Notes: generated by a model from the sequence alone, not told the origin. Numbered from the stretch's first letter, positions 8,408 to 17,449 are shown. The stretch: DNA of 64,000 nt from an uncultured bacterium (GCA_938024995.1 CALJDU010000025.1:1-64000); one strand, 5' to 3'. Numbers and translations: made by a program.

Positions 8408-10797
8408 TTTGCGATTTCCCACTTCAGCTCCCGGTCTCCTGCGGCCGTCACGGTGAGCGTCGTTCCCTTCGGGTACTCGCCGCTCAACAGCCCGTCGGCC
8501 AAGGGGTGTACCAGCCGCCGCTCGATGACTCGATCCATTTCGCGCGCGCCCCGTGCCTTGTCGTAGCCCAATGTGAGGAGGACGTCGTAGGCGCTCTCGG
8601 AAATCACGAGCTTGATCTCTTGCTCCGCCAGGCGGTCCTGCACGTTGCCGACGAGCTTGTCGATGATCTTGCGGACGTCGACCGGCTCGAGCTGGCGGAA
8701 CATCACGACGTGACTGAGCCGGTTGAGGAGCTCCGGCCGGAAGTGATGCTCCAGCGACTTGCGGAGGACGTCCTGGCTCGGGCCGGCTTCCGCGTCTTCT
8801 GCGTCAGTTGCGAAGCCCATGCTCCGCTTCGGCGCCGTCGAGCCCTGGCCGAGGTTGCTGGTCATGATGATGGTCGCGTTGCTGAAGTCGGCGACCCTCC
8901 CGTGCGCGTCGGTCAGGCGACCGTCATCGAAGATCTGGAGGAAGAGGTCGGCGACGGCGGGGTGCGCCTTCTCGATCTCGTCGAAAAGCACGACCGAGTA
9001 AGGGCTCCGGCGAAGCGCGTCCGTGAGACGGCCGCCTTCTTCATGTCCGACGTAACCTGGCGGCGAACCGATCAGCTTCGAGATGGAGTGCTTCTCCATG
9101 TACTCCGACATGTCGAAGCGAAGCAGGTGATGCTCATCGTCGAAGAGGAACTCCGCGAGGGCCCGCGCGGTCTCCGTTTTTCCGACACCGGTCGGTCCGA
9201 GGAAGAGAAAGATGCCGTGCGGACGACCCGGTTTCGCGAGACCGGCCCGCGCGGTGCGGATGACGCGGGAGATCGCGTCGATGGCGTGGTCCTGACCCAT
9301 CACGCGCCGCTTGAGCTCGTCCTCCATACGCAAGAGGCGCGTCTTCACGTTCTCGGTCAAGCGACCAACGGGGATCCCGGTCCAGTCCGCGCATACTGCC
9401 GCGACATCGTCTCGTCGGATCGTCGGCTTCGCGATCGACTTCACGCCGGGAGAGAACGAGAGGAAGCGCTGACCCACCGCGGCTTGATCGATGAGGTCGC
9501 GCGCCTTGTCGGGGAGCCGACGATCCGGAATGTGCTTCACCGCGAGCTCGATGGCCGCGTCGAGGGCCTCGTCCGAGATCTCCACGTTGTGGTGGTCTTC
9601 GTAGGTCGGCCGTAGCCCCCTGAGGATCTCGAGGGTCTCTTCATGCGTGGGCTCTTCCACGCGGACGGGTTGGACGCGACGCTCAAGGGCGCCGTCCTTC
9701 TCGATGTTCTTCCGGTAGTCCGCGACGGTCGTGGTCCCGACGCAGCGGAGGCCGCCGCGCGCGAGGGCCGGTTTGAGCACCGTCGCCGCTTCCGCTTGGA
9801 CACCCGGGCCGCCCCCGACGAGCACGTGAATATCGTCGAGGAAGAGGACGATGTTGGGGTCGGCCTCGGCGCTCTTCACGATCGCGGTGAGCTTCTCTTC
9901 CAGGTCGCCACGGTTACGCGTCCCCGCGACGATCGCGGCGGGCGAGATCTCGATGATGCGCATGTCCTTCACGTCATCCGGGAGCTCGTCGGCGGCGAGG
10001 CGCTGGGCGAGTCCATAGACGACCGACGTCTTACCGACGCCAGGATCGCCAACGAGCACAGGGCAGCTCTTCCCTTTGCGGAGCAGGACGCGCACGACCT
10101 GTTTGATCTCGTCCGCGCGCCCGACGACTGGATCAAGCTCGCCATCCCGAGCCATCTTCGTGAGGTCGCGACCGAGCTTCTCGATGAGGCTCTTTTGCTT
10201 CGGCCAGCCGCCCTTGCGTTCGCCGGGGGGAGGCTCGCCGCCTGACGCGCCCTTGCCGCCCTTGGACGGGAAGCCTCCGGGCGCCTTGGGCTCTTTGTCG
10301 TCGCCCTTGTCTTGGTCGCCGTCGACGACATCGCCCTTGTCGCCCTTGTCGTCGTTGCCGTGGCGTCCCTTCTTCTGAGAAGGAGCGGGCGCCTGACGGT
10401 TCACCTTGTCGAGCATCACCGCCATCCGCGCGGCCGAGACGTTCGACTCCGCGAGCGCGCGGGCCAAGAGGGTCTCCTTGTCCTCGCGCAAGAAGGTCGC
10501 GAAGCGCGCGAACACGTCCTCCATCGTCGCGGCGTCCCGGAGCAGCTCCTCCGCAGAGGTCGGCGCGATGTCCGGTGGCAGCGAAGGCTGTGCGTCCTCG
10601 GCGTCGTCCCCGTTCATGTACGCGATCATCCGATCGCGTAACGCGTTGGGATCCACCGCGTGCGTCGAGAACACGCTCTCCAGCCTCTCCGTCGGCTTGG
10701 CGAGCAGCGCGAGGAAGACGTGGAGCGGATCGACCGTGGGGCTGTTCGCTTGGGCCGCGGCGTCAGCCAGGAGGCTGTCGAGGATGGGTTCGGGCAT
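8404..10797 (-). CDS. ClpA/ClpC-type AAA+ ATPase (Hsp100)
   Basis: A 797-residue two-ring AAA+ unfoldase starting at ATG 10797, which places a Clp-N-like motif (DPLHVFLALL) near the N-terminus. After a helical N-domain comes a 60-residue Gly/Lys/Asp-rich linker (about 140-200). D1 has Walker A GDPGVGKTS (250-258) and Walker B LFLDDIH, with Asp where Glu is usual. D2 has Walker A GPTGVGKTE (534-542), Walker B VVLFDEIEKAHP and a sensor-type TSNLGQ. There is no ClpB-type middle domain. The sequence KRSMGF in D2 sits where ClpP-binding ClpA/ClpC carry their IGF/LGF-like loop, so a protease partner is possible. The stop overlaps the lipoprotein start (GTGA). It diverges from a kinase gene across 65 bp. 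Confidence 0.88.
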   Translation of the reverse strand: MPEPILDSLLADAAAQANSPTVDPLHVFLALLAKPTERLESVFSTHAVDPNALRDRMIAYMNGDDAEDAQPSLPPDIAPTSAEELLRDAATMEDVFARFATFLREDKETLLARALAESNVSAARMAVMLDKVNRQAPAPSQKKGRHGNDDKGDKGDVVDGDQDKGDDKEPKAPGGFPSKGGKGASGGEPPPGERKGGWPKQKSLIEKLGRDLTKMARDGELDPVVGRADEIKQVVRVLLRKGKSCPVLVGDPGVGKTSVVYGLAQRLAADELPDDVKDMRIIEISPAAIVAGTRNRGDLEEKLTAIVKSAEADPNIVLFLDDIHVLVGGGPGVQAEAATVLKPALARGGLRCVGTTTVADYRKNIEKDGALERRVQPVRVEEPTHEETLEILRGLRPTYEDHHNVEISDEALDAAIELAVKHIPDRRLPDKARDLIDQAAVGQRFLSFSPGVKSIAKPTIRRDDVAAVCADWTGIPVGRLTENVKTRLLRMEDELKRRVMGQDHAIDAISRVIRTARAGLAKPGRPHGIFLFLGPTGVGKTETARALAEFLFDDEHHLLRFDMSEYMEKHSISKLIGSPPGYVGHEEGGRLTDALRRSPYSVVLFDEIEKAHPAVADLFLQIFDDGRLTDAHGRVADFSNATIIMTSNLGQGSTAPKRSMGFATDAEDAEAGPSQDVLRKSLEHHFRPELLNRLSHVVMFRQLEPVDVRKIIDKLVGNVQDRLAEQEIKLVISESAYDVLLTLGYDKARGAREMDRVIERRLVHPLADGLLSGEYPKGTTLTVTAAGDRELKWEIAK

Positions 10798-10862
10798 GAC
10801 CGCCAGTTTATAGCAGCCCAAACCACACATGTGGTCGCCGGCCAGCCGCTTCCCGCGAGAGG

Positions 10863-11840
10863 GTGAAGCGAGAGTCGGCTCGCGGGAAAATGATAGGGTG
10901 TGGGATGGGCGGATCGAGCAGTCGACCAAGCGAGCCTCCTCGGGACTCCGTCCCGGCGGCTACGCGAGCGATGCGGGAAGCCCTGATGAACCGTTCACCA
11001 CGGCCGCCTTCGTCGCGCTCGATTCCCGGTTATCGGGTGCTCCGGACGCTCGGCCGGGGGGCGCTGGGGACGGTGCATCTCGGCCAGCGTGAGGCCGATG
11101 GGCGCTTCGTCGCGATCAAGTGGGTCCATCGCGATGCCGGCGCGAGCGAGCTCGTTCGGGAAGCGGAGATCACCGCGCAGCTCGTGCATCCCAACATCAT
11201 CGACGTGATCGAGACCGGGAGCCTCGCTTCCGAGGACGGCGGCGACGATCTCTTTGTGGCGATGGAGTACTGCCCGGGCGGCGATCTTCAGCAGCGCATT
11301 CAGCGACGCGGCGGGTCACTCGATCTGGACGAGGCGCTCTCCGTGACGCGCCAGCTCCTCGACGCCTTGGCGTTCGCGCACGCCTCCCGGATCGAGATCG
11401 ACGACTGCGCGGCGTGCGGCGTCATCCACTGTGACATCAAGCCGCAGAACCTGCTCCTCGGGACCGCTCACGAGGGCGGACCGCTGGTGAAGGTCACGGA
11501 CTTTGGTCTCGCGCAAGCTGCGTTCGCGGGTGCCGGTGCGGCGTTCGGGACCCTCCCGTTCATGGCGCGGGAACAGCTCGAAGGGCGCGCGCTTCCGCAG
11601 ACGGATGTTTTCGGCGCGGCGGCCACGCTCTACTACATGCTCACGGGTTCCCCGCCGCGCGACTTTGGGGTCGCGCTCGCGCCAGAGCACGTCGTGCTGG
11701 GGCGCGCGCCGATCCCGATCTTGAACCGCCTCCCGTTGTTGCCTCCCGCGCTCGCGGGAGCGATCGATCGCGCGCTCCACGACTCGCTCTCGGAGCGGAC
11801 CCCATCGGTGCTCGCGTTCCAGGCAGACCTCGGCTTCTAG
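10863..11840 (+). CDS. Atypical Ser/Thr protein kinase
   Basis: A 325-residue kinase (GTG start at 10863; ATG 10905, with AGGGTG upstream, is equally plausible). The Gly-rich loop LGRGALGTVH, Lys86 in VAIKW and Glu100/102 are present, as is DFG (213-215). Two signature positions differ: HRD is HCD (189-191, HCDIKPQN) and the usual MAPE is MARE (234-237). A Cys-containing insert IDDCAACG precedes the catalytic loop. An Arg-to-Cys change in HRD removes the contact to the activation-loop phosphosite, so activity may be independent of activation-loop phosphorylation, or reduced. No TM or sensor domain follows; the protein ends soon after the kinase fold. Sixteen bp separate it from the GH5 gene. 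Confidence 0.87.
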   Translation: MKRESARGKMIGCGMGGSSSRPSEPPRDSVPAATRAMREALMNRSPRPPSSRSIPGYRVLRTLGRGALGTVHLGQREADGRFVAIKWVHRDAGASELVREAEITAQLVHPNIIDVIETGSLASEDGGDDLFVAMEYCPGGDLQQRIQRRGGSLDLDEALSVTRQLLDALAFAHASRIEIDDCAACGVIHCDIKPQNLLLGTAHEGGPLVKVTDFGLAQAAFAGAGAAFGTLPFMAREQLEGRALPQTDVFGAAATLYYMLTGSPPRDFGVALAPEHVVLGRAPIPILNRLPLLPPALAGAIDRALHDSLSERTPSVLAFQADLGF

Positions 11841-11856
11841 GTGCGGAGCGGTTCTC

Positions 11857-13083
11857 GTGCGTGATGATCGCGGCGGGGTCCTCTTGCTTCGCGGGGTCAA
11901 CGTGGGGACCCTCGCGAAGTGGCGCGTCGGTCGCGCTCCCGGCGTTGACGATGAGGCGCTCGACGCGGTTCGGGACCTCGGGATGAACGCGATCCGGCTG
12001 TGCGTGTTTTGGGACGCCATTGAGCCGAACGAAGGTCGCTATGACCAAGCCTACCTCGCCGCGGTTCGGGACGTGGTCGCGCGCGCCAATGCGCGCGGTC
12101 TCAAGGTCATGCTCGATATGCACCAAGACATCTACGGGTCGGCGTTCGGCTCTGCGGGCGCGCCGGCGTGGACCGTGAGCGAGGAAGAGACGAGGCGGTT
12201 TCGAGAGGCGCGTTTTCAGTTCACTCAAATCGCGCCCGAGCTTTGGTTCATGAAGTACTTTCGCGGTCCGGTGCGGCGCGCCTTCGATCGTCTCTACGGC
12301 CCTCTCGCGGACGCGTTCGGCCAAGCGTGGCGAGCGCTTCTCGTCGCGCTCGAAGGCGAAGACGTGTGCGCGCTGGACGTGCTCAACGAACCGTTCTTCG
12401 GGACGCGTCGCTTGGCGGTCTTTGAGCGCGATGTGTTGCCTCGCTTCTACGATCAGGTCGGCCGCGCGATTCGCGAGGTGAACACGGTGTCGTGGTTGGC
12501 GCTGGAACCGGCGACGAGCGCGAGCCTTGGGGTCTCGACGAAGCTCTCGCTCGGTCGCGACGACCGCGTCGTGTACGCGCCGCACTGTTACCCCGCGATG
12601 CTTGAGCTCGGCGCGGCGTACGGGGATCTGCTTCGGCCGGTGCTCGCTCGGACGGTGCGTCAGATCGCGCGGGACGCGGAGCGCTTAAACGTCGCCGCGC
12701 TGGTCGGCGAGTTCGGAGCGCGTCTGCACGCGGGGCGCTATCTCCCACATGTGTTCGCGGAGCTCGACGCGCACAGGTTGGGTGGCTTCGCGTGGGACCT
12801 CTCGTCGAAGTCGTATGGTCTCCGGGACGCTGTCCGACGTGACGCGGCGTCGCGTCCTCATCCCGCGAGGGTGGGCGGCGAGCCGCTGACGATCGAGCTG
12901 CGCGGCGGTCTCTTTGTGTTGCACTGGGAGGACCCCGGTGACGCAGGAGAAACACGCGTCACGCTTCCGCGCGGTTCCTTTCGCGCGTCGGTCTCGAGCG
13001 GCGCCGTTGAAGTCGGACGACGAGACGTGATCACGGACGCGAAAAGGGGACATCGCGTGCTCCGCGTTGAGCGTCGCGGTTGA
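11857..13083 (+). CDS. GH5 glycosidase, endoglycoceramidase-like
   Basis: A 408-residue glycoside hydrolase of clan A, family 5. The pattern fits endoglycoceramidase-like members: RGVNVG at the start of the barrel, NAIRLCVFWDAIEP, DMHQDIYGS with the following GAP segment, the acid/base Glu in DVLNEPFF, and the nucleophile Glu in LVGEFGAR near the barrel end. A C-terminal beta sandwich of about 85 residues follows. Endoglycoceramidases release the glycan from glycosphingolipids; sphingolipids occur in some Myxococcota. No signal peptide is seen with the start used, unlike secreted homologues, so it may act in the cytosol or be exported another way. Probably co-transcribed with the preceding kinase. 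Confidence 0.82.
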   Translation: MRDDRGGVLLLRGVNVGTLAKWRVGRAPGVDDEALDAVRDLGMNAIRLCVFWDAIEPNEGRYDQAYLAAVRDVVARANARGLKVMLDMHQDIYGSAFGSAGAPAWTVSEEETRRFREARFQFTQIAPELWFMKYFRGPVRRAFDRLYGPLADAFGQAWRALLVALEGEDVCALDVLNEPFFGTRRLAVFERDVLPRFYDQVGRAIREVNTVSWLALEPATSASLGVSTKLSLGRDDRVVYAPHCYPAMLELGAAYGDLLRPVLARTVRQIARDAERLNVAALVGEFGARLHAGRYLPHVFAELDAHRLGGFAWDLSSKSYGLRDAVRRDAASRPHPARVGGEPLTIELRGGLFVLHWEDPGDAGETRVTLPRGSFRASVSSGAVEVGRRDVITDAKRGHRVLRVERRG

Positions 13084-13177
13084 CGTCGTTCGGCCGACGG
13101 AAAGCCGAGAGACGAAGACGGACGCACGAGGGGCCCGCCGCGCAAGACAGCAGACCCCTGGGTTCGTACGAAAAGAC

Positions 13178-13381
13178 TCAGTCTTCGAGGACGAAGGTGA
13201 CCTTCATCGTGACGCGGTACTCAACGACGTTCCCGCCATCGACGACACCCTTCTGATCCTGGACCCAGAAGCCCTTGATGCCACGGATGCTGCGGCTGGC
13301 GCGGGAGATGCCGGTCTTAATGGCGTCTTCAAAGCTCGTGGTGGAGGAGGACGAAATCTCGGTAGTCTTCGCGATAGCCAT
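13178..13381 (-). CDS. Dodecin family flavin-binding protein
   Basis: A 67-residue protein matching dodecin over its whole length: an N-terminal strand, helix SFEDAIKTGISRASRSI, the loop GFWVQDQKG and the hallmark EYRVTMKVTFVLED ending. Dodecins form hollow dodecamers that store or buffer flavins (FMN, riboflavin) and sometimes CoA. In many dodecins the Trp stacking on the isoalloxazine ring lies in W-F-E-V; here the segment reads G-F-W-V, so Trp is present but displaced by two positions. Short monocistronic gene, divergent from the lipoprotein gene at 13509. Confidence 0.95.
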   Translation of the reverse strand: MAIAKTTEISSSSTTSFEDAIKTGISRASRSIRGIKGFWVQDQKGVVDGGNVVEYRVTMKVTFVLED

Positions 13382-13508
13382 TGTGGGAACTCTCTTTCAT
13401 TGTCTTTGTGCAGCGACCGCGGGCGGGCTGCGGGGTCATCGGTGGCGCCCAAGACGCCTCGTCGCTCATGAGATCACGGGCAACGACGCAAAGCTTCGAG
13501 GACCGAAA

Positions 13509-14651
13509 TTGGATGCGCAACTTTCTCTGTGCGTGATCGCGCTCCTCTTCATGGGTTGCGATGATCAACGGGCTCCGGCCCCGCCCGAGATCGCACCAGT
13601 GCAAAGAGCGTCAGCGCCCGCGAACGTGACCGAGCAAGCGTGGATCCCGCGCGAAGAGCCGCTCGACGCGTGCGCCGTTCGATTGCGAGCAACCCTCGCG
13701 GGTGAACTGGCCAGCGCGCTCGATGACTTGGGCTACGACTTGGTCGCGGAGACCTGTCGCTCACTGGCGGCGGTTCGCGATCAGCATCCCGAAGCCTGCG
13801 ACGCGCTTAACACGAGCCCGCTGCGGCGAACGTGCCGAACGCGCTTGGCGATCTTGCACGCCGCGCCGAGCGCCTGTCCTCCGGCGAGGACGCTCCCGGG
13901 GCGAGACCCAATCTGCCTCGCGTGGGCCAGCGGTGATGTGGGCTTGTGTCGCGGGGCGTCTCCCTTCTTGCGGACGCGTTGCCGCGCGGTTCTTCGAAAC
14001 GAGCCCGCGCTTTGTCGCGCGCGGACAGAGAGCGACCGTGACGCATGTGAAGCGGAGGTGACGCGTTTCGCGCCCACGGTGTCTCCGCGGGCGACGGGAA
14101 GCGAGCCGGCTGAGCCGAGCGAAACTGAAGCGGAAGGGGCCGATTCGCCGCGCGGGAGCATTGCCGGGATCGCGGCGCTCCTCTTCGAGGGCCGAGTACA
14201 GCGCCGGCAAGAACCGGACGAGCCGGAAGAAGAACCGTTCGCCGTTCGCGCGGAGGTCGACCGCGGCGTGTACCTCGACACTGAAGGTTGCTCATGGCTC
14301 GTGCGGATCGGCGCGCGTCGCGGTGTCCTCGATGACCGCGCGGTCTCCCGGGTGAAGCTCATCGTCCCCGCCGAAGCGGAGTCCACGTTGACTCTTGAGG
14401 TGGACGCGGGGGCCACGGTCGAGCTCGATCGCGACGTTCGAAGCCCGACGTGGGTCGCGGTGGATGGACGTGTGCATCTCCCGCACTTCGAAGCCCGGCG
14501 CGGCGCGATTCTCACAGGGCGCGTGACCGCGATGTTCCGGCACGCGGGTGAGCGCTACACGATGAGGTCTCGCTTTCGCACATACGTTCGCGACCTCGCG
14601 GAGATGAACCCAGCGTGCCGCGAGTCTCCCGCTCCCGAAACGGCCGAGTGA
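13509..14651 (+). CDS. Cys-containing lipoprotein, hypothetical
   Basis: About 380 residues if TTG 13509 is the start. This choice gives a short hydrophobic segment and lipobox LFMGC, with Cys17 followed by Asp; upstream in-frame codons would run back into the dodecin region and are unlikely. Residues about 35-180 hold about 15 Cys in a helical stretch (CAVRL, ETCRSL, EACDAL, RTCRTRL), a pattern seen in myxobacterial disulfide-rich lipoproteins. The C-terminal 200 residues are strand-rich with an acidic Glu/Pro linker before them. Function unknown. It diverges from the dodecin gene. Confidence 0.65.
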   Translation: MDAQLSLCVIALLFMGCDDQRAPAPPEIAPVQRASAPANVTEQAWIPREEPLDACAVRLRATLAGELASALDDLGYDLVAETCRSLAAVRDQHPEACDALNTSPLRRTCRTRLAILHAAPSACPPARTLPGRDPICLAWASGDVGLCRGASPFLRTRCRAVLRNEPALCRARTESDRDACEAEVTRFAPTVSPRATGSEPAEPSETEAEGADSPRGSIAGIAALLFEGRVQRRQEPDEPEEEPFAVRAEVDRGVYLDTEGCSWLVRIGARRGVLDDRAVSRVKLIVPAEAESTLTLEVDAGATVELDRDVRSPTWVAVDGRVHLPHFEARRGAILTGRVTAMFRHAGERYTMRSRFRTYVRDLAEMNPACRESPAPETAE

Positions 14652-14802
14652 CAGACCCCGCCGTACGCGCGACGTCGAGATGGCACAAAGTTGAGGCGGC
14701 GCAGGAAGTCGATCGCGTAAGCCGATGGCAATCGCTCCTCGAGGCTACTCGCGGAAGCCTCCGGAACCGCGTCGCTCGCCGCACTCGAAAACAGAACGAA
14801 TC

Positions 14803-15840
14803 ATGAACGCACTCGACAAGGTCAAGAACTACTACGGTCGCGTCCTCCAAACGAAAGCGGACCTGAAGACGACGGCGTGCTGCACCGCGGAGTCCTTCCC
14901 GCCGTTCATGCGCCCGCTCGCCGCGCAGATCGATTCGGAGATCACGGACAAGTTCTACGGTTGCGGCGCGCCGTTTCCGTACGCGCTCTCCGGCGCGACC
15001 GTGCTCGACTTGGGATGCGGAACTTGGCGCGATGTCTTCTTGCTCTCGCAGCTGGTCGGTCCAACGGGTCGCGTGATCGGGGTCGACATGACCGCCGCGC
15101 AGCTTGAGGTCGCGCGGCGCCACCTTCATCCGCAGATGAAACGCTTTGGGTTCACGACACCGAACGTGGAGTTCAAGCACGGCTACATCGAGGACCTCGA
15201 ATCGCTCGGGATCGAGAGCGGATCGGTCGACGTGGTGGTCAGCAATTGCGTCTGCAACCTGAGCCCGGAGAAAGAGCGGGTCTTCCGGGAGACCTTTCGC
15301 GTGCTCAGGCCGGGCGGCGAGCTCTACTTTAGCGATGTCTACGCCGATCGACGATTGCCAGACGCGTGCCGTGAAGATGAGGTCTTGCTTGGAGAGTGCC
15401 TCGGGGGCGCGATGTACACGGAAGACTTCCGGCGCTTGATGGCGAAGGTCGGATGCGAAGATGTGCGCGCCGTTCGAAGCGCGGCCATCGATATCGTCGA
15501 CCCCGCGATCCGGTCCAAGGTCGGCAACACGACGTTCCGCTCGATCACCTTACGCGCGTTCAAGCTCCCGCTCGAGGATCGCTGCGAAGACCACGGTCAG
15601 GTCGCGACCTACCTCGGCGGGATCCCGCACGCGGAAAACGTCTGGGCGCTGGATGACCATCATCTCTTTGAGAAGGGTCGGCCACGGACGGTCTGTGGGA
15701 ACACCGCGGCGATGCTGCGAGACACGCGTTTCGGGTCGCACTTTCGCGTCGACGGGAACAAGGACCAGCACTTCGGGCTCTTTGATTGCGGGCCCACCGC
15801 GGTCGCGAGCGAAGACGGTCACAGCGGGGCGTGTTGCTGA
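14803..15840 (+). CDS. arsM: Arsenite S-adenosylmethionine methyltransferase ArsM
   Basis: A 345-residue class I SAM methyltransferase that methylates As(III). ATG 14803 starts at the conserved N-terminal helix (YYGRVLQTKADLKTTACC). The SAM site is VLDLGCGTWRDV (67-78) with GVDMTAAQL. As(III)-binding cysteines are in place: Cys26/27, Cys149 in VVSNCVCNLSP and Cys199 in LLGECLGGA. GGELYFSDVYADRR is the usual signature. The long C-terminal domain ends with VCGNTAAMLRDTRF and HFGLFDCG, then a terminal Cys-Cys. Methylated products can be volatile or act as toxins to neighbours, which would suit a predator (inference). No arsR or arsenite efflux gene is in the window, so it stands outside an ars operon. 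Confidence 0.93.
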   Translation: MNALDKVKNYYGRVLQTKADLKTTACCTAESFPPFMRPLAAQIDSEITDKFYGCGAPFPYALSGATVLDLGCGTWRDVFLLSQLVGPTGRVIGVDMTAAQLEVARRHLHPQMKRFGFTTPNVEFKHGYIEDLESLGIESGSVDVVVSNCVCNLSPEKERVFRETFRVLRPGGELYFSDVYADRRLPDACREDEVLLGECLGGAMYTEDFRRLMAKVGCEDVRAVRSAAIDIVDPAIRSKVGNTTFRSITLRAFKLPLEDRCEDHGQVATYLGGIPHAENVWALDDHHLFEKGRPRTVCGNTAAMLRDTRFGSHFRVDGNKDQHFGLFDCGPTAVASEDGHSGACC

Positions 15841-15969
15841 TGTTTCCTCCTATCGGCTGACACGGGTGCAGAATCCGCAGCTTGACTGCACGACTCGCAG
15901 TGAATCGCTCGTTCGCTCCTGAGCGGCCGCGCGAAACGATGTGGCACGCGGATTGCTCTGTCCGGGGAC

Positions 15970-16398
15970 ATGCGCGTCACTCGTTTCATTCGCGAAGTGC
16001 TATTCGCGGTTGCGTTCCTGATCCTCGCGCCATCGCTCGCGTCAGCCCATGGAGGCAACGCCAGTCGGCAAGCCTGGGACATCTGTCGCGAGGCCGAGGT
16101 CGCGGACCTCTGTGAATTCACCGACCATCACGGTGACCTTCACCGCGGCACGTGTCGTTCGTTCGACGGCGCGAAGATGTGCGTGCGTAACCGACCCATC
16201 GTTCCGGCGAGCGCCGTTCCAGTGATGGACCGCGGTGCCCCCACGAGTGGCGAGACGAGTCGCGCGACGAGCCGCCGCGCCGCGATGAGCAGGAGCCCGG
16301 CGCGAACCCTCGCCGCGGTGGCTGTCTCCATCCTCTTTGTCTTCGCCCTTCTATTGTTCCGCACTCCGCGGAGGAGCAACCATGCCGAAATTCGATAA
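15970..16398 (+). CDS. Small exported protein with C-terminal TM anchor
   Basis: A 142-residue protein with a clear signal peptide (basic MRVTRFIR, hydrophobic core, cleavage probably after SLASA at about 26). A compact domain of about 50 residues follows with four Cys: DICREAE, DLCEFTD, GTCRSFDG and KMCVRNRPI. A Ser/Arg/Ala linker then leads to a C-terminal TM segment (about 113-130) with basic residues after it. The C-x-x-x...D-x-C...GxCR...MCVR layout recurs in small secreted myxobacterial proteins of unknown role. The 3' end overlaps the start of the YHYH lipoprotein gene by 17 bases, so the two are probably translationally coupled. Confidence 0.75.
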   Translation: MRVTRFIREVLFAVAFLILAPSLASAHGGNASRQAWDICREAEVADLCEFTDHHGDLHRGTCRSFDGAKMCVRNRPIVPASAVPVMDRGAPTSGETSRATSRRAAMSRSPARTLAAVAVSILFVFALLLFRTPRRSNHAEIR

Positions 16399-17449
16399 GC
16401 CGATCGTGCGATACGCGCTCGTCATCCTGACCGTCTCTCTCTTTGCCTGCGGCGACGATGACGACACGGTGACCGACACGTCGCCCGCGGATACGTCCGT
16501 CGCCGACACCTCCGAGGACACGTCGGCCGCTGACACCGAAGTGGTGGACACCTCGACCGTCGACACCGGGTCACCGCCCGCCACCGCGGTCGTGGACCCG
16601 ACGCTCTTTCTGGTGGACGGCCTGGCGACCGCGATCACGGAGGTCGAGTGCATGCTCTCTGACGGATCGACGGCGCAGTGCTACTCGATCACGACGAACT
16701 CGGTTCCAAGCGACCACGAGTCGGGGCCCTGGTGCCCGACGCAGATCACCGACGGCCCAGAGGCAGGCGGGATCTGGCCGGAGGGCGGCGTCGCGCATGA
16801 TGTGGACGGCGCGTTTGTCGAGAACCTGGCGACCTTTTACGACGACCCGGCGTGGGAAATGTACAACGCCGATGGGAGCATCAACTTTACGGAGACGGCC
16901 GAGGAGTGCGCTGCGGCGGCGCGTCCGGACGTCGATCCCGAGCTGCAAAATCACTGTGTGCAGTGCTTGCCGGAGTACGTCGAGACCGACCTCCAGATCA
17001 CCTTCGTGATCCCCAAAGAGCCGAGCTTGGCGGCCACCCCGCAGGACATCCGAGGCAACATGGGCGTCGCGTTCAACGGCGTGGAGTTCGCCGCCGCGGC
17101 GCCGACCGACGCGATTCTCGGGGCGTATACCTTGGCGCCCTTCGACGACTGTGGCGGCCACATCAACTTGAACGCCGGGTACCACTACCACGCGATCACC
17201 TCAGACTGTTTGACTGAGGTCGCGCAGGACGACGGGCACGCGCCGCTTATCGGCTACGCGATGGACGGCTTTGGCATCTACGCAATGCTCGACGCAGACG
17301 GCGAAGAGCCAGATGATCTCGACGGATGCCGAGGTCACACGGACGGCGTGCGCGGGTACCACTATCACGTGTCTGGCGCCGGCGAGAACATGATCATCGG
17401 CTGCCACGCCGGTCTCACGGTTCAGTCCGGCCGGCCTCCTCGGCCGTAG
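16382..17449 (+). CDS. YHYH-domain lipoprotein
   Basis: A 355-residue lipoprotein starting at ATG 16382 (lipobox LFAC, then DDDD and a DTS/DTG-rich linker to about residue 60). The rest carries the YHYH-domain hallmarks: GVAFNGVEF, GGHINLNAGYHYH, PLIGYAMDGFGIY and GVRGYHYHVS. Two YHYH tetrads and the Asp/His-rich surroundings suggest metal binding; no reaction is established for the family. Several Cys (CMLSDGSTAQC, HCVQCLP) probably pair outside the cytoplasm. Anchored at the outer surface or periplasm and coupled to the preceding small exported protein. Confidence 0.85.
   Translation: MPKFDKPIVRYALVILTVSLFACGDDDDTVTDTSPADTSVADTSEDTSAADTEVVDTSTVDTGSPPATAVVDPTLFLVDGLATAITEVECMLSDGSTAQCYSITTNSVPSDHESGPWCPTQITDGPEAGGIWPEGGVAHDVDGAFVENLATFYDDPAWEMYNADGSINFTETAEECAAAARPDVDPELQNHCVQCLPEYVETDLQITFVIPKEPSLAATPQDIRGNMGVAFNGVEFAAAAPTDAILGAYTLAPFDDCGGHINLNAGYHYHAITSDCLTEVAQDDGHAPLIGYAMDGFGIYAMLDADGEEPDDLDGCRGHTDGVRGYHYHVSGAGENMIIGCHAGLTVQSGRPPRP

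Noticed and set aside
8404..10797. ClpV of a type VI secretion system
   Set aside because: No T6SS genes adjoin and the N-domain and linker do not resemble ClpV.
10798..10929. Upstream start (GTG-type, 841 residues) for the Clp-like protein
   Set aside because: The added 44 residues overlap the divergent kinase start and do not belong to a Clp N-domain; ATG 10797 begins the helical N-domain directly.
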